Shown one piece after another: positions 1 through 8,230 of a stretch of 48,115 bases of DNA. Within the stretch, counting starts at the first letter, position 1. Every line of letters starts with the position of its first letter. A program made the translations under genes and the position numbers. A model generated the notes under the pieces. It was given only the letters and a program-made list of their open reading frames with translations. It did not search any database and had not been told where the DNA came from. Source of the DNA: Sphingobacterium sp. UBA4616 (GTDB lineage: Bacteria > Bacteroidota > Bacteroidia > Sphingobacteriales > Sphingobacteriaceae). The stretch spans positions 65,086-113,200 of the forward strand of contig DGIS01000003.1 of NCBI GenBank assembly GCA_002386525.1. Direction: 5' to 3'.

Positions 1-404
1 AAAGCATTACTTTTGGTGAATTATAATATCATAAAACTTTTGTATATTATTAAATACTGCCTTAAATACGATGGGATCCCCAGAATTCATCAGTCGAAGC
101 CTTAAAGAAATCACCAAAATATTTATCGAAGAATGTAACTAGGAGATGGAAAGCCACCATTTCTTCATCTCCTTAAACGAAATTGACCAAGAAGCCTCGC
201 AAAGCAAGGGCGGCAGAAAAATGAGAAAGATGACATCCGGATCAATCGTAACTACGGGTAAAGTGGGAATAGTGTAAAGATCTCAAATGGAAATTACAAA
301 AATCACAGGACAACCTAATTTTTTTCTGTACCCCTATTTTAACGGCACTCTGTACCTAAACAGCATCCTGTACCCTTCTTAAATTAGCAAAAAGATTTAT
401 TCTT
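1..404. other. Window edge without a supported gene
   Basis: No convincing protein gene is seen here. Two short plus-strand frames exist, 71-142 (23 codons) and 146-277 (43 codons), but neither shows a recognisable domain or a well-placed ribosome binding site. A TACTTTTG at 8-15 fits the Bacteroidota -7 promoter element and may serve something starting here. The last 80 bases hold three CTGTACC repeats that probably belong to the control region of the genes starting at 405. The stretch could also contain the degraded end of a gene lying outside the window. Confidence 0.4.
326..374 (+). promoter_or_regulatory. Triple CTGTACC direct repeat, candidate MocR operator
   Basis: CTGTACC occurs three times in the same orientation, at 326-332, 350-356 and 368-374 (start-to-start spacing 24 and 18), just upstream of the two-gene unit that ends in a MocR-type regulator. 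Regulators of this family, for example GabR, are known to bind direct repeats. Autoregulation through these sites is inference. Confidence 0.4.
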
Positions 405-776
405 ATGGCGACAACTGCACATCAACCGTATCTGATCAGACAAGTGGAACTTTCTGATTTAGCGCTTATCAAAGAAATGCAAAACAAAAAGCAGGTAGAT
501 ACAGTACGCATAAGCATGCCTTTCCTAGTGCTCTACCAAGGCAATCAATTAAAAGCCTTTTCATCTGTAATACTCTGCAAAAAGAATTTACTGTCGGTCG
601 AAATGACCTACGAGGGTCCTATTTCGGATACGCTTTCAATCGTATTTATGGACAAAGCGCAATCCTTCTTTGAGCAGCAGTTGATGGACCTATTTGGTTC
701 GGAAGAATCGCTCAGAAAAGGAATCCACCGATATAATAACTGGTTAAATCAAAACAGAAACAGTAAATTAGCATAA
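405..776 (+). CDS. Hypothetical protein, 123 aa, coupled to a MocR regulator
   Basis: I do not recognise this protein. It is soluble, with no signal peptide or membrane segment, and mixes short hydrophobic beta-like stretches (residues 35-70) with a helical, charged C-terminal third. The ATG start follows an A/T-rich leader. The stop codon lies two bases before the ATG of the MocR-type regulator at 779, so the two are almost certainly co-transcribed and probably translationally coupled. That suggests a function linked to the regulator, perhaps as its target or partner, but nothing in the sequence shows which. The three upstream CTGTACC repeats would control both genes. Confidence 0.65.
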   Translation: MATTAHQPYLIRQVELSDLALIKEMQNKKQVDTVRISMPFLVLYQGNQLKAFSSVILCKKNLLSVEMTYEGPISDTLSIVFMDKAQSFFEQQLMDLFGSEESLRKGIHRYNNWLNQNRNSKLA

Positions 777-778
777 GG

Positions 779-2194
779 ATGGAACAGCAACTGTTATATA
801 AAAAAATAGCCAATATTGTCGAGAACCAGATCAAAAATGGTTCTTTGGTCTATGGCGATCGTTTACCTTCTGTCCGCAGCGCTCAGAAATTATACAATGT
901 AAGTTTAAATACGGCAAAAAGTGCCTATATGGAACTAGAGAGTCGATCGCTCATTGAATCACGGCCAAAATCAGGCTATTTCGTTAGCCGGTCTGGGCTT
1001 CGTCGGATGGCTATTCCCTCCATTTCTACCTTCAAAATCGACGAAAAGAAACAAGATCCCGCGGCATTGATCGATAAAGTTTTCCACTCCTTGGAAGACA
1101 AGGAAATTACACGCTTTTCGCTGGGTTTACCGAGTGTATCATTACTTCCGATTCAGAAACTCAATCGATGCATTATAGAGTCGGTTCATGAACTGCATGA
1201 TTATGGTGATCAATATGGACAGGTACAGGGAAGTCCGAGCTTGCGGAAAGAAATTGCCAAATGGTCATTGGTACTTGAAGGAAAAATAAGTGACGAGGAT
1301 CTTATTATCACGTCGGGTGCCATGAATGCCATCTACAGCTGCCTTCGTGCCGTCACTAAACCTGGCGACACCATAGCGGTGGAAAGCCCCCTTTATTTTG
1401 GCTTTATTCAGGCATTTCAACTACTGGGTCTCAAAACCATCGAGATTCCGACCCACCCTATTACGGGAATTGAATTAGATGCCCTGAAAAAAGTTATTCA
1501 TAAAATTGATGTCTGTTGCTTCGTTACCAACTTTAGCAATCCACTGGGTGCGCTCATGCCCGATGAGCATAAAAAGGAACTGGTCAAACTGCTCGCACAC
1601 TACCATATTCCATTGATTGAAGACGACCTGTATGGAAACATCTATTTCGGTTCGTCACGGCCCAAGCCATGCAAATATTTTGATGAAGAGGGACTGGTGA
1701 TGTGGTGTGGATCATTTACCAAAGTATTGGCGCCAAGTTTTCGGCTTGGATGGGTTGAGCCCGGGCAATACAAGCATAAAATCCTAAAACAAAAACTCAT
1801 ACAGACAATTTCGCAGCCTGCTATTTATCAAGAGGCGGTTTCCAAATTCTTACAGATCGGCAGGTACGACCATCACCTCAATAGCTTCAGAAAAAAATTG
1901 TACAGCAATTATGTCAATTTTAGAAACAGCATTGAGGCCAATTTTCCGGAAAACACAAAAATGTCACAGCCTGAGGGCGGATTTGTACTTTGGCTAGAAC
2001 TAGATGCTAAGATTGACTCAACGATGCTCTACGATTATGCCCTCAGACAAAAGTTGAGCTTTGCTCCCGGAAGAATGTTTACACAGCACGATCAGTTTAA
2101 GAATTGTATTCGGCTTAACTATGCCGTAGACTGGAACGAAAAGACGGCACAGGATCTGATGCGCCTTGGGCGATTTTTTAAGGCCGTATTGTAA
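779..2194 (+). CDS. MocR/PdxR-family transcriptional regulator (GntR HTH + aminotransferase-like domain)
   Basis: A 471-residue fusion of an N-terminal GntR-type winged helix (about residues 1-75, with the family pattern GDRLPSVR at 26-33) and a fold-type I aminotransferase-like domain (about 110-470). The PLP-binding lysine is predicted at K315 in the motif SFTK, with the supporting NPLG motif near 254 and DDLYG near 283. Such proteins sense PLP or amino-acid adducts of PLP and control vitamin B6, GABA, taurine or related pathways; the effector cannot be read from the sequence. No PLP-synthesis genes lie alongside, so the name PdxR would be unsafe. It is preceded two bases upstream by an unknown 123-aa gene. 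Length is normal for the family. Confidence 0.88.
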   Translation: MEQQLLYKKIANIVENQIKNGSLVYGDRLPSVRSAQKLYNVSLNTAKSAYMELESRSLIESRPKSGYFVSRSGLRRMAIPSISTFKIDEKKQDPAALIDKVFHSLEDKEITRFSLGLPSVSLLPIQKLNRCIIESVHELHDYGDQYGQVQGSPSLRKEIAKWSLVLEGKISDEDLIITSGAMNAIYSCLRAVTKPGDTIAVESPLYFGFIQAFQLLGLKTIEIPTHPITGIELDALKKVIHKIDVCCFVTNFSNPLGALMPDEHKKELVKLLAHYHIPLIEDDLYGNIYFGSSRPKPCKYFDEEGLVMWCGSFTKVLAPSFRLGWVEPGQYKHKILKQKLIQTISQPAIYQEAVSKFLQIGRYDHHLNSFRKKLYSNYVNFRNSIEANFPENTKMSQPEGGFVLWLELDAKIDSTMLYDYALRQKLSFAPGRMFTQHDQFKNCIRLNYAVDWNEKTAQDLMRLGRFFKAVL

Positions 2195-2199
2195 GAGGA

Positions 2200-2451
2200 A
2201 TACCATTGGGACCTTCTTTGGGAAATATTACCAACTTTTCCATCACGGGTCAACTCCGTATCAAATATTTCCGCGATCATCAGTTTGGTATCATTGGATA
2301 AGAATTGTTGTGCGCCGTGAGTAGTTTATCTACCAGGATCTGACCTTAGAGGTATTTAACCCGTATCCAATACACGTTTCAAGGGCACTTTGTGAGCGCG
2401 CTGAGAATTGAAAAAACGAAGTATATTTACTCGCAGAGAAAAGAACCCTTG
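2200..2451 (+). pseudogene. Possible decayed outer-membrane-protein fragment
   Basis: Two plus-strand frame pieces look coding-like but are broken by stops and a frame change: 2200-2298 (ends at a TAA) and about 2359-2451. Both have the alternating polar/hydrophobic pattern of beta strands with aromatic residues. There is no start codon and no intact frame. The fragment lies between the convergent MocR and PepSY genes. It may equally be non-coding spacer; family identity is not claimed. Confidence 0.18.
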
Positions 2452-4095
2452 CTAACGAATAGTTTCAAAGAATTTTTTGGTCTTGTTAAAGGCGATTATA
2501 CCAATAATGCCTATCATAAGCCATAAAAAATCGACGATAAAAATATCACGTTGTCCATTGTGAAACGTATCCCAAATCCAGCTTCCGGTCATAAAACCGT
2601 TGACTAATGGGATAAAAAATGCTAAGACACTTCCAATCAGCAAGGTTTCGCGATTGGTTCTTCTAATGCTTTTTCGAAGTATATAGTACAGAGAAAACAG
2701 CAACCAACTGTAAAAATACACCCGATAGATAAAGTCCTGATTGACTGCTGGGTTCAATTTGATTGCAATGAAAGCCAAGGCTGTGACAGGCAGCATCGTC
2801 AGACATATAGCGGTAAAGATATTGGCTGCCCAGAAATTGAATTTTCGTTTTCGTGGAATTACATTGTTTTTGTCACGCGCAACTAACCAGATTAATATAC
2901 CTGAGATAATGACCAGACAACCCATAGCTCCCAAAATAAAGTACACCATCTTAAGCGGATAGCCTCCATAATCGCCATAATGCAGCCGATATATAATGCT
3001 GCGGACCCCGTCTGCATAGGTAGCTTCGCTTACAGGGGATTTTTCGGCAACAATTGTATTATCGGCAACTCTAACGGATAATATACCCGATCCGGCAAAA
3101 CTTTTATTAAAATGCGGCTCAAGCTCCATGACAACATGCATATTGGAATCTGCGTAATTTTTGATCGTGATGCGCTGAAAATCGGATTCTGGCCATTTAT
3201 ATTTTGCCAAATCCAAAAATGGAGCGATCTTAACATGTGCGTCAAGGGGCTTATAGGTATAGGGGAAATTTATATCCGCACTAACACCTATATCTTGATA
3301 CATTTTTTGTTGATCACCGTCATAAAGCAGTTTACTAAGTGGTAAAGCCAATACCGAATTGATAATCAAAAAGGTTCCGGTCACGGCAAAGATAAATTGA
3401 AACGGAAAACCAATAACACCTAAGGCAGTATGCATATCGGTCCATACTGTTTTCCATTTGCTGAAAGGCCTGAACACAAAGAAATTTGACACAATCTTGT
3501 CCCAATGTAACAGTAACCCCGTGATAAGAGCAAATAGAAAAATAAAAGCGGTTATGCCTGCGATAAGATAACCAAATGGTGCTATGCCTACCCTAATCGG
3601 TACTTGATTAAGCTGGGCCAAGAAATGTAAACGGAATAAAAACTCTCCCATATCATAATTCTGTACATAATCACCATATTTTTTATTGGCGAAATTGTAG
3701 GTAAAGTTTTTCGAATCATCCTCTCCTCCTCTTCTTCGGCCATTTTTCTTTGCAGCTTTTTGTTCGGGCGTTATCTTGGCTAAATTTTCTTTGTTTATGA
3801 TTGTGTCGTTAGATGCACTCAGTGCTACGTAAGCTGCTGTGCCTTCGCGGTGCATATAAAAGGTAATATCACGTCCGTGTAAATTGGTCTGTCCCTTGAG
3901 TGAATCTAGCAATCGGTCAAAGTTTTGATGATCTTCACGGTAGGTTTTATAGGATGTATTATTCTGCCAGGCAGCAATTTCATGTCTAAAAAATGCAAAT
4001 GAACCCGCAAAGAATATCACATATAGGATAGCACAAATTGTAATGCCACTGATGGTATGTGTATTGAAGTAGATATTATAATTTCGGTTATTCAT
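2452..4095 (-). CDS. PepSY-associated transmembrane protein (iron-uptake type)
   Basis: A 547-aa inner-membrane protein of the PepSY_TM / PiuB family, the iron-regulated membrane proteins found with TonB-dependent siderophore receptors; some members are implicated in reductive release of iron from siderophores. Hydrophobic segments are visible near residues 13-35, 175-198, 220-250 and 378-402. Four more C-terminal helices (about 420-540) make the protein longer than a minimal four-helix PepSY_TM protein. A large extracytoplasmic domain lies between the first two helices. It is the last gene of the iron cluster and starts six bases after the stop of the 92-aa gene. The exact role is inferred from family and position. 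Confidence 0.85.
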   Translation of the reverse strand: MNNRNYNIYFNTHTISGITICAILYVIFFAGSFAFFRHEIAAWQNNTSYKTYREDHQNFDRLLDSLKGQTNLHGRDITFYMHREGTAAYVALSASNDTIINKENLAKITPEQKAAKKNGRRRGGEDDSKNFTYNFANKKYGDYVQNYDMGEFLFRLHFLAQLNQVPIRVGIAPFGYLIAGITAFIFLFALITGLLLHWDKIVSNFFVFRPFSKWKTVWTDMHTALGVIGFPFQFIFAVTGTFLIINSVLALPLSKLLYDGDQQKMYQDIGVSADINFPYTYKPLDAHVKIAPFLDLAKYKWPESDFQRITIKNYADSNMHVVMELEPHFNKSFAGSGILSVRVADNTIVAEKSPVSEATYADGVRSIIYRLHYGDYGGYPLKMVYFILGAMGCLVIISGILIWLVARDKNNVIPRKRKFNFWAANIFTAICLTMLPVTALAFIAIKLNPAVNQDFIYRVYFYSWLLFSLYYILRKSIRRTNRETLLIGSVLAFFIPLVNGFMTGSWIWDTFHNGQRDIFIVDFLWLMIGIIGIIAFNKTKKFFETIR

Positions 4096-4101
4096 GACGA
4101 A

Positions 4102-4380
4102 TTACAGTTTAAAGAAATAAGGCAAAAAGAAAATTACTGCCAAAAGCAAGTATATCCCCCATATCTTCCATCCGCTCTTAGCAAGGAAAGCCAATAAGAG
4201 CAGTACCGCCCATAATAGATAACCGGTGAGACACGCTGTCGCAACAACATCTTTTTTTTCAAAAATATGTGTGACTAAGACATGAAATGAGAGCATCACA
4301 CTATAACCACCGACAAAACCGGCTGTAATTTTCAGGAACCTTTGAAAGGGTGTACTGAGGTATTTTTTATTAGCAGGCAT
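4102..4380 (-). CDS. DUF3649-like small membrane protein
   Basis: A 92-aa protein with three predicted membrane helices (about residues 16-36, 46-66, 72-90). The first helix contains GGY after a basic stretch, followed by a second helix with a tryptophan and an FLAKSG-like turn, a pattern that resembles DUF3649 iron-transport accessory proteins of Proteobacteria. There those proteins sit next to a TonB siderophore receptor, a PepSY membrane protein and a DUF3325 protein, the same set found here. It lies between the 110-aa gene (10-base gap) and the PepSY gene (6-base gap) and is surely co-transcribed. The biochemical role is unknown; family assignment is by pattern memory only. Confidence 0.65.
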   Translation of the reverse strand: MPANKKYLSTPFQRFLKITAGFVGGYSVMLSFHVLVTHIFEKKDVVATACLTGYLLWAVLLLLAFLAKSGWKIWGIYLLLAVIFFLPYFFKL

Positions 4381-4390
4381 ATTTTATCGG

Positions 4391-4723
4391 TTAGGAAATC
4401 AACAATTCAACACAAAGGCTAAATAAATAGAGGCCCAAAATCGGATACAATTTAAAATAGCGATATGGATTCAATAAAACCACGAGACTCATCATACACA
4501 TGAAATAAGCAAAAAAAGCAAAAAAGCCTGCTCCGAAACCTTGCAGATAAAGCACTGCGGCAAAGGGAATGAGTAGCAGCAATATGCTTAAAATGCGCAC
4601 AAACTTCGTTTGTGCGCACATTTTTTCTAGCCATGGTGGTCTAGGGCCAAACTTTACTTTTTTACTTGAACTGTAAAAAAGATAGGTTCCACAGAGTATC
4701 ACGATTAGCAATGTACTATACAT
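4391..4723 (-). CDS. DUF3325-like small membrane protein
   Basis: A 110-aa protein with an N-terminal helix (about 1-18), a charged loop with proline pairs, then three hydrophobic segments (about 41-60, 62-86 and 92-109). A glycine-rich helix followed by a leucine/valine run and NPYR resembles the end of DUF3325 proteins, which accompany PepSY and DUF3649 proteins in proteobacterial siderophore clusters. It begins 29 bases after the TonB receptor stop and is followed after 10 bases by the DUF3649-like gene. An in-frame overlap with other genes is absent. Role: an accessory of iron or siderophore passage across the inner membrane, inferred from context only. Confidence 0.6.
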   Translation of the reverse strand: MYSTLLIVILCGTYLFYSSSKKVKFGPRPPWLEKMCAQTKFVRILSILLLLIPFAAVLYLQGFGAGFFAFFAYFMCMMSLVVLLNPYRYFKLYPILGLYLFSLCVELLIS

Positions 4724-4752
4724 CGGTTCTATATTTTATCTAGATCGTTTGT

Positions 4753-7179
4753 TTAAAACTTATAGGTAACTCCCATACGGAAATTACGTCGCGCTTCTAC
4801 GATATAGGTATAATAGCTCACACTTTCTGCTATTTTAGCATTTTTTGCAGTAATAGAGCCTGCTGTAAGCAGCTTTCTATTGTCCAACAAGTTATTAACC
4901 ATTATAGAGATATTATATCTCCCTTTTTGGTAACTAATACCACCATCGGTTCGCAAATAATTCTTGAAATTACTTTCTTTTGTGGTTCCGATAGCACGAT
5001 CAAACATTCCTTGAACACTACCGATAAAGCCGATACCTTTCAACGAACCTTGCTGCAAACGATAGGATACCCAAGCATTGGCAGTATGTTTTGCGGTATT
5101 TGGCGTAATATCGCCAATCTTCTCTTCTCTTGAATCTTTTGATATTTTAGAGTCCGTCAACGCATAGTTGGCATTCACATTCAATCCGGGTAGCACTTCG
5201 CCAGTTACATCAAATTCGATACCTTTCGATGTTGTCTCACCTATAGCTATTTTAAAGAAACTATTTGTACTTCCTGGTATTGGATGGTCAAAATCATCAG
5301 CTAGGGCATTTTTTCTTTTTATCTGATAGGCACTTAATGTCGATATCCACTTTCCACCCCCCCATTCTTTTTTCACACCAGCTTCAAAATCGTTACCACG
5401 AACCGGCTTGAAAGGATTTCCATCCCAATCAGAACCAGCCTGTGGAACAAAAGATTGATCAAACAACCCATAAACACTTGTAGATTTGTCAATAGAATAA
5501 CTCAACCCAACACGTGGAGAAAATGCCTTATCATTTTGGTCTGGTATTACCTGCGTGCCTACTGTTTTTCCCAGCGTCTCAGCCACAGTATAACGTAATC
5601 CTAAAGAAAGACGTAACTTTTCATTTAAAAAAGCCATCTCATCATGTGCGTAGAAAGACATATAGTTCGTTAAATTCACATAGTTGGAACCTCCGGCGCG
5701 CACCTTGATATTCTTTGAGCGGTCAACTACAGGAAAAACTGTTCCAGGAATATTATATTGTGGATTATAGACGTTCAATGGCGTACCTGGAATTTCAGCG
5801 AGTAAAGTTCCAAAATCGCCCCAAAACTTCTTATTTCCATAATCTGCGCCCACTAAGATTCGGTGACGAACACTACCTGTATATTCTTCTCCATTTAAAG
5901 AAACCTGACCGAAGCGATTTTCACCATGCTCGTCCGCAATACTGTAATAACGAGGCATATCACCATTCGCAGTCATGTAGTTCAACCAAGTGCTCGTCGC
6001 CTTCATATCAAAATTGAAATAAGCCATTTGCGCATGTAATTTCCAACGGTCGTTCAGCTGACGGTCTAAATAGACATATGCACTGTGGTCCTTCAGCTTA
6101 CCTGGTTCCATCGAAGGGTCACCATAGAAAAAATCATTGGAAATATCTGGATCAGCAAATCCCTTAGGCGAAAAAGTATAATTACCATTTGCCAGATAGG
6201 TAGATCCCTGATAGGTGTATTCAAATGTTAAACTCGTCAAAGAATCGACCTTATACGTCACAACTGGAGCCACAACAACACGATTGTTGTAGTTGTATTT
6301 TGTAAAATAATCCTTTTGCTGCGCAGCCATATTTAAACGGTATAACAACTTGCCATCTTTCCGTAATTTACCATCTAGATCAACTGCAGCGCGATAGGTA
6401 CTGAAACTTCCCACATTAAATGTTGCCGACCCCTTAGTAATCCCTGTTGGCTTCTTAGTAACTACATTATAGAACCCTCCTGGCTCGCCATTCGCCAGCA
6501 TAAAACCTGCAGGTCCTTTTACAAACTCGATTCGTTCGATCATGCTCGCATCTTCGGCAGTTGGTCCCCAAGATGCCTCGATATTCATACCGTTACGAAA
6601 TGCCGGAATCTTGGATCCGCGCATGCGTATGTTAGCATACTGATTGTCCCAGTGACCTTGGCGTGTAGCCCCGCTAATATTCCGGGTGATACCATCGACA
6701 ATATCAAATACTTGCTGATCGGCCATTAAATCGGATGAAATAACCTGTATATTCTGTGGCAACTCCAAGATTGGTGTTTTAAGGCGTAAAGATCCCGATA
6801 TACTATCGAATTTATAGTGTTCATAGTATTTACCATAGACCGTTACCTCATCTATCGACTCGAACTGATCCTTCATCCTAATTTGCCCCAACTGTATACG
6901 CTCATCATTCAATACAACTTGCATGGTATGCTTGCTATAACCGATCGCTTTAATCTCCAAATGGTAGGTCTTCGAAGCAAGTTTATCGAAGATAAAGTGT
7001 CCCTCACTGTCCGTGCTTGTCGTTACACCAGTATTCGTCAATTTTACGGTCGCTCCGGAAATGGGCTCAGATTTTTCATTGATAAGAAATCCTTCAATAA
7101 CTTTGTTCGTCTGTGCCTGCGCAACAGAAAAAACCGAACTTATCAAAGGAATGGCTAAAAAGGATAAAGATTTATTCAT
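4753..7179 (-). CDS. TonB-dependent siderophore receptor
   Basis: An 808-aa outer membrane receptor. A signal peptide (about residues 1-22) is followed by a carboxypeptidase regulatory-like domain (about 26-110), typical of Bacteroidota receptors. The TonB plug follows (about 130-260), with LPQNIQVI and the VKGPAG...GGFYNVVTKKP pattern characteristic of siderophore receptors of the FhuE/FecA type. The rest forms the 22-strand barrel, ending in the expected aromatic residue (YKF). It would import a ferric siderophore by TonB energy; the ligand is not determinable. The gene heads the cluster with the DUF3325-like, DUF3649-like and PepSY genes and lies behind a DUF4198 gene separated by a hairpin. 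Confidence 0.93.
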   Translation of the reverse strand: MNKSLSFLAIPLISSVFSVAQAQTNKVIEGFLINEKSEPISGATVKLTNTGVTTSTDSEGHFIFDKLASKTYHLEIKAIGYSKHTMQVVLNDERIQLGQIRMKDQFESIDEVTVYGKYYEHYKFDSISGSLRLKTPILELPQNIQVISSDLMADQQVFDIVDGITRNISGATRQGHWDNQYANIRMRGSKIPAFRNGMNIEASWGPTAEDASMIERIEFVKGPAGFMLANGEPGGFYNVVTKKPTGITKGSATFNVGSFSTYRAAVDLDGKLRKDGKLLYRLNMAAQQKDYFTKYNYNNRVVVAPVVTYKVDSLTSLTFEYTYQGSTYLANGNYTFSPKGFADPDISNDFFYGDPSMEPGKLKDHSAYVYLDRQLNDRWKLHAQMAYFNFDMKATSTWLNYMTANGDMPRYYSIADEHGENRFGQVSLNGEEYTGSVRHRILVGADYGNKKFWGDFGTLLAEIPGTPLNVYNPQYNIPGTVFPVVDRSKNIKVRAGGSNYVNLTNYMSFYAHDEMAFLNEKLRLSLGLRYTVAETLGKTVGTQVIPDQNDKAFSPRVGLSYSIDKSTSVYGLFDQSFVPQAGSDWDGNPFKPVRGNDFEAGVKKEWGGGKWISTLSAYQIKRKNALADDFDHPIPGSTNSFFKIAIGETTSKGIEFDVTGEVLPGLNVNANYALTDSKISKDSREEKIGDITPNTAKHTANAWVSYRLQQGSLKGIGFIGSVQGMFDRAIGTTKESNFKNYLRTDGGISYQKGRYNISIMVNNLLDNRKLLTAGSITAKNAKIAESVSYYTYIVEARRNFRMGVTYKF

Positions 7180-7221
7180 GAATGTAGTATGGTAGATGTT
7201 TTTTTAGATCTTCTTTTTTCA

Positions 7222-7262
7222 AAAGGATCCATTACTGTTTCGATGTTTCAAATGGATCCTTT
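7222..7262. terminator. Perfect 12-bp hairpin between DUF4198 and receptor genes
   Basis: Arms AAAGGATCCATT (7222-7233) and its exact complement (7251-7262) enclose a 17-base loop. On the minus strand the stem is followed by TTTT and a purine run, so it may attenuate or end transcription from the DUF4198 gene before the receptor. It would then set different levels for the two parts of the cluster. Confidence 0.5.
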
Positions 7263-7290
7263 AATTATTCAGTATATTTCGGGTCTGCAG

Positions 7291-8007
7291 CTATTTCACG
7301 GTAATAAAAGTCGTACTACCCTGCCATGCTGATGCATAGGGTTTCCCTTCATGTTCACCCGCAACCTCAACAAATGTACTTGCTTCCAAAACATAAGGAC
7401 CCGACCAGAGGGCATCAAATGTTAGCAGGCCATTCTCATCGGCGACAAACTCTTTCCCCCAACCTGTCGCAGAAAAAACGGATACTTTGGCTTGAGGCAC
7501 AACTTTGCCGTGGCTAGTAATCTTTGCTTGTAAGCTTTGGCCTTTTTTTACGTTACTTAAACCAAGCAACTCAATCTGCAGTGGATTTTTTACGCTGCTA
7601 TAATCAGGTACTGTCGGCTTTCCAACGATAACTGGTACAAGCGAAGAAAATTCATATTTTGTTTTACCACCCAGATCTTTAGGTGCCTTGACAATGGATA
7701 GAAAATAGGTTCCCGCTACGACAGGTTGAAATGACCCGCTAAAGTGATCACCTTTATTCGTCAGCTGTAGTTTGATGGGCTCCTTTCCAGGAGTATGCAA
7801 CATTAGTGAGAAGTCCTTCACGTCGGAGTACCATTTGTCGACCTGATCTCTTTCGTTTGTTGCAAATTCACCGTAATATACTTTTACTTCATGGGCTTGG
7901 TTGAGTGTCCCATAAGAAGATGCTTCAATCCAGAGTGCGTGTGCATAACCATTATTACTACACAGCAGTACCGCTAAAAAGGTAAAGAATGAAATTAAAA
8001 TTTTCAT
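7291..8007 (-). CDS. DUF4198-domain periplasmic protein
   Basis: A 238-aa exported protein. The signal peptide (about residues 1-22) ends at AHA, and the mature protein starts LWIEA, the AHxLW entry typical of DUF4198 proteins, which occur with metal and nickel/cobalt or siderophore uptake systems. The remainder is predicted beta-rich, with two Ig-like halves (about 23-125 and 135-238). It is the first gene of the iron-uptake cluster, 111 bases ahead of the TonB receptor with a hairpin between. It probably binds or chaperones a metal or metal complex in the periplasm. That function is inference from family and neighbourhood. Confidence 0.8.
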   Translation of the reverse strand: MKILISFFTFLAVLLCSNNGYAHALWIEASSYGTLNQAHEVKVYYGEFATNERDQVDKWYSDVKDFSLMLHTPGKEPIKLQLTNKGDHFSGSFQPVVAGTYFLSIVKAPKDLGGKTKYEFSSLVPVIVGKPTVPDYSSVKNPLQIELLGLSNVKKGQSLQAKITSHGKVVPQAKVSVFSATGWGKEFVADENGLLTFDALWSGPYVLEASTFVEVAGEHEGKPYASAWQGSTTFITVK

Positions 8008-8063
8008 AATATGTTGATTGATGTTTAGTTTTTCTTCAACTTATTATGGGAGAATTCAAGGTT

Positions 8064-8080
8064 TTGTTGGAGTCCAACAA
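8064..8080. promoter_or_regulatory. Perfect 17-bp palindrome, candidate operator of the iron cluster
   Basis: TTGTTGGA-G-TCCAACAA, two 8-bp arms around one base, 57 bases upstream of the DUF4198 start. It does not resemble a Fur box. It could be a repressor site or, if transcribed, a small hairpin in the leader. Confidence 0.45.
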
Positions 8081-8198
8081 CGAATAAATGATAAAATTCG
8101 TTATCTTGTAAATTCTTCCATATCGTATATCGGGAGTAACTGATACAGCGTGCTGTTTCAGTCACCTACATGCAGTTGCCGCTGTATGTATATTTATA

Positions 8199-8230
8199 CC
8201 ATGTAATAGATTGCCGTCTATTGCATGGTA
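8199..8230. repeat. Near-perfect inverted repeat (stem-loop)
   Basis: TACCATGTAATAGA (8197/8198 onward) and TCTATTGCATGGTA enclose the hexaloop TTGCCG; 14 of 15 positions pair and the exception is a G-U wobble in a plus-strand transcript. It may be a terminator, a protein site or part of an RNA element; there is no adjoining T run. Confidence 0.45.

Noticed and set aside
74..88. GGATCC followed by GAATTC, reminiscent of a cloning polylinker
   Set aside because: The spacing bases (CCCA) do not match a polylinker I know and no vector sequence surrounds it; probably chance.
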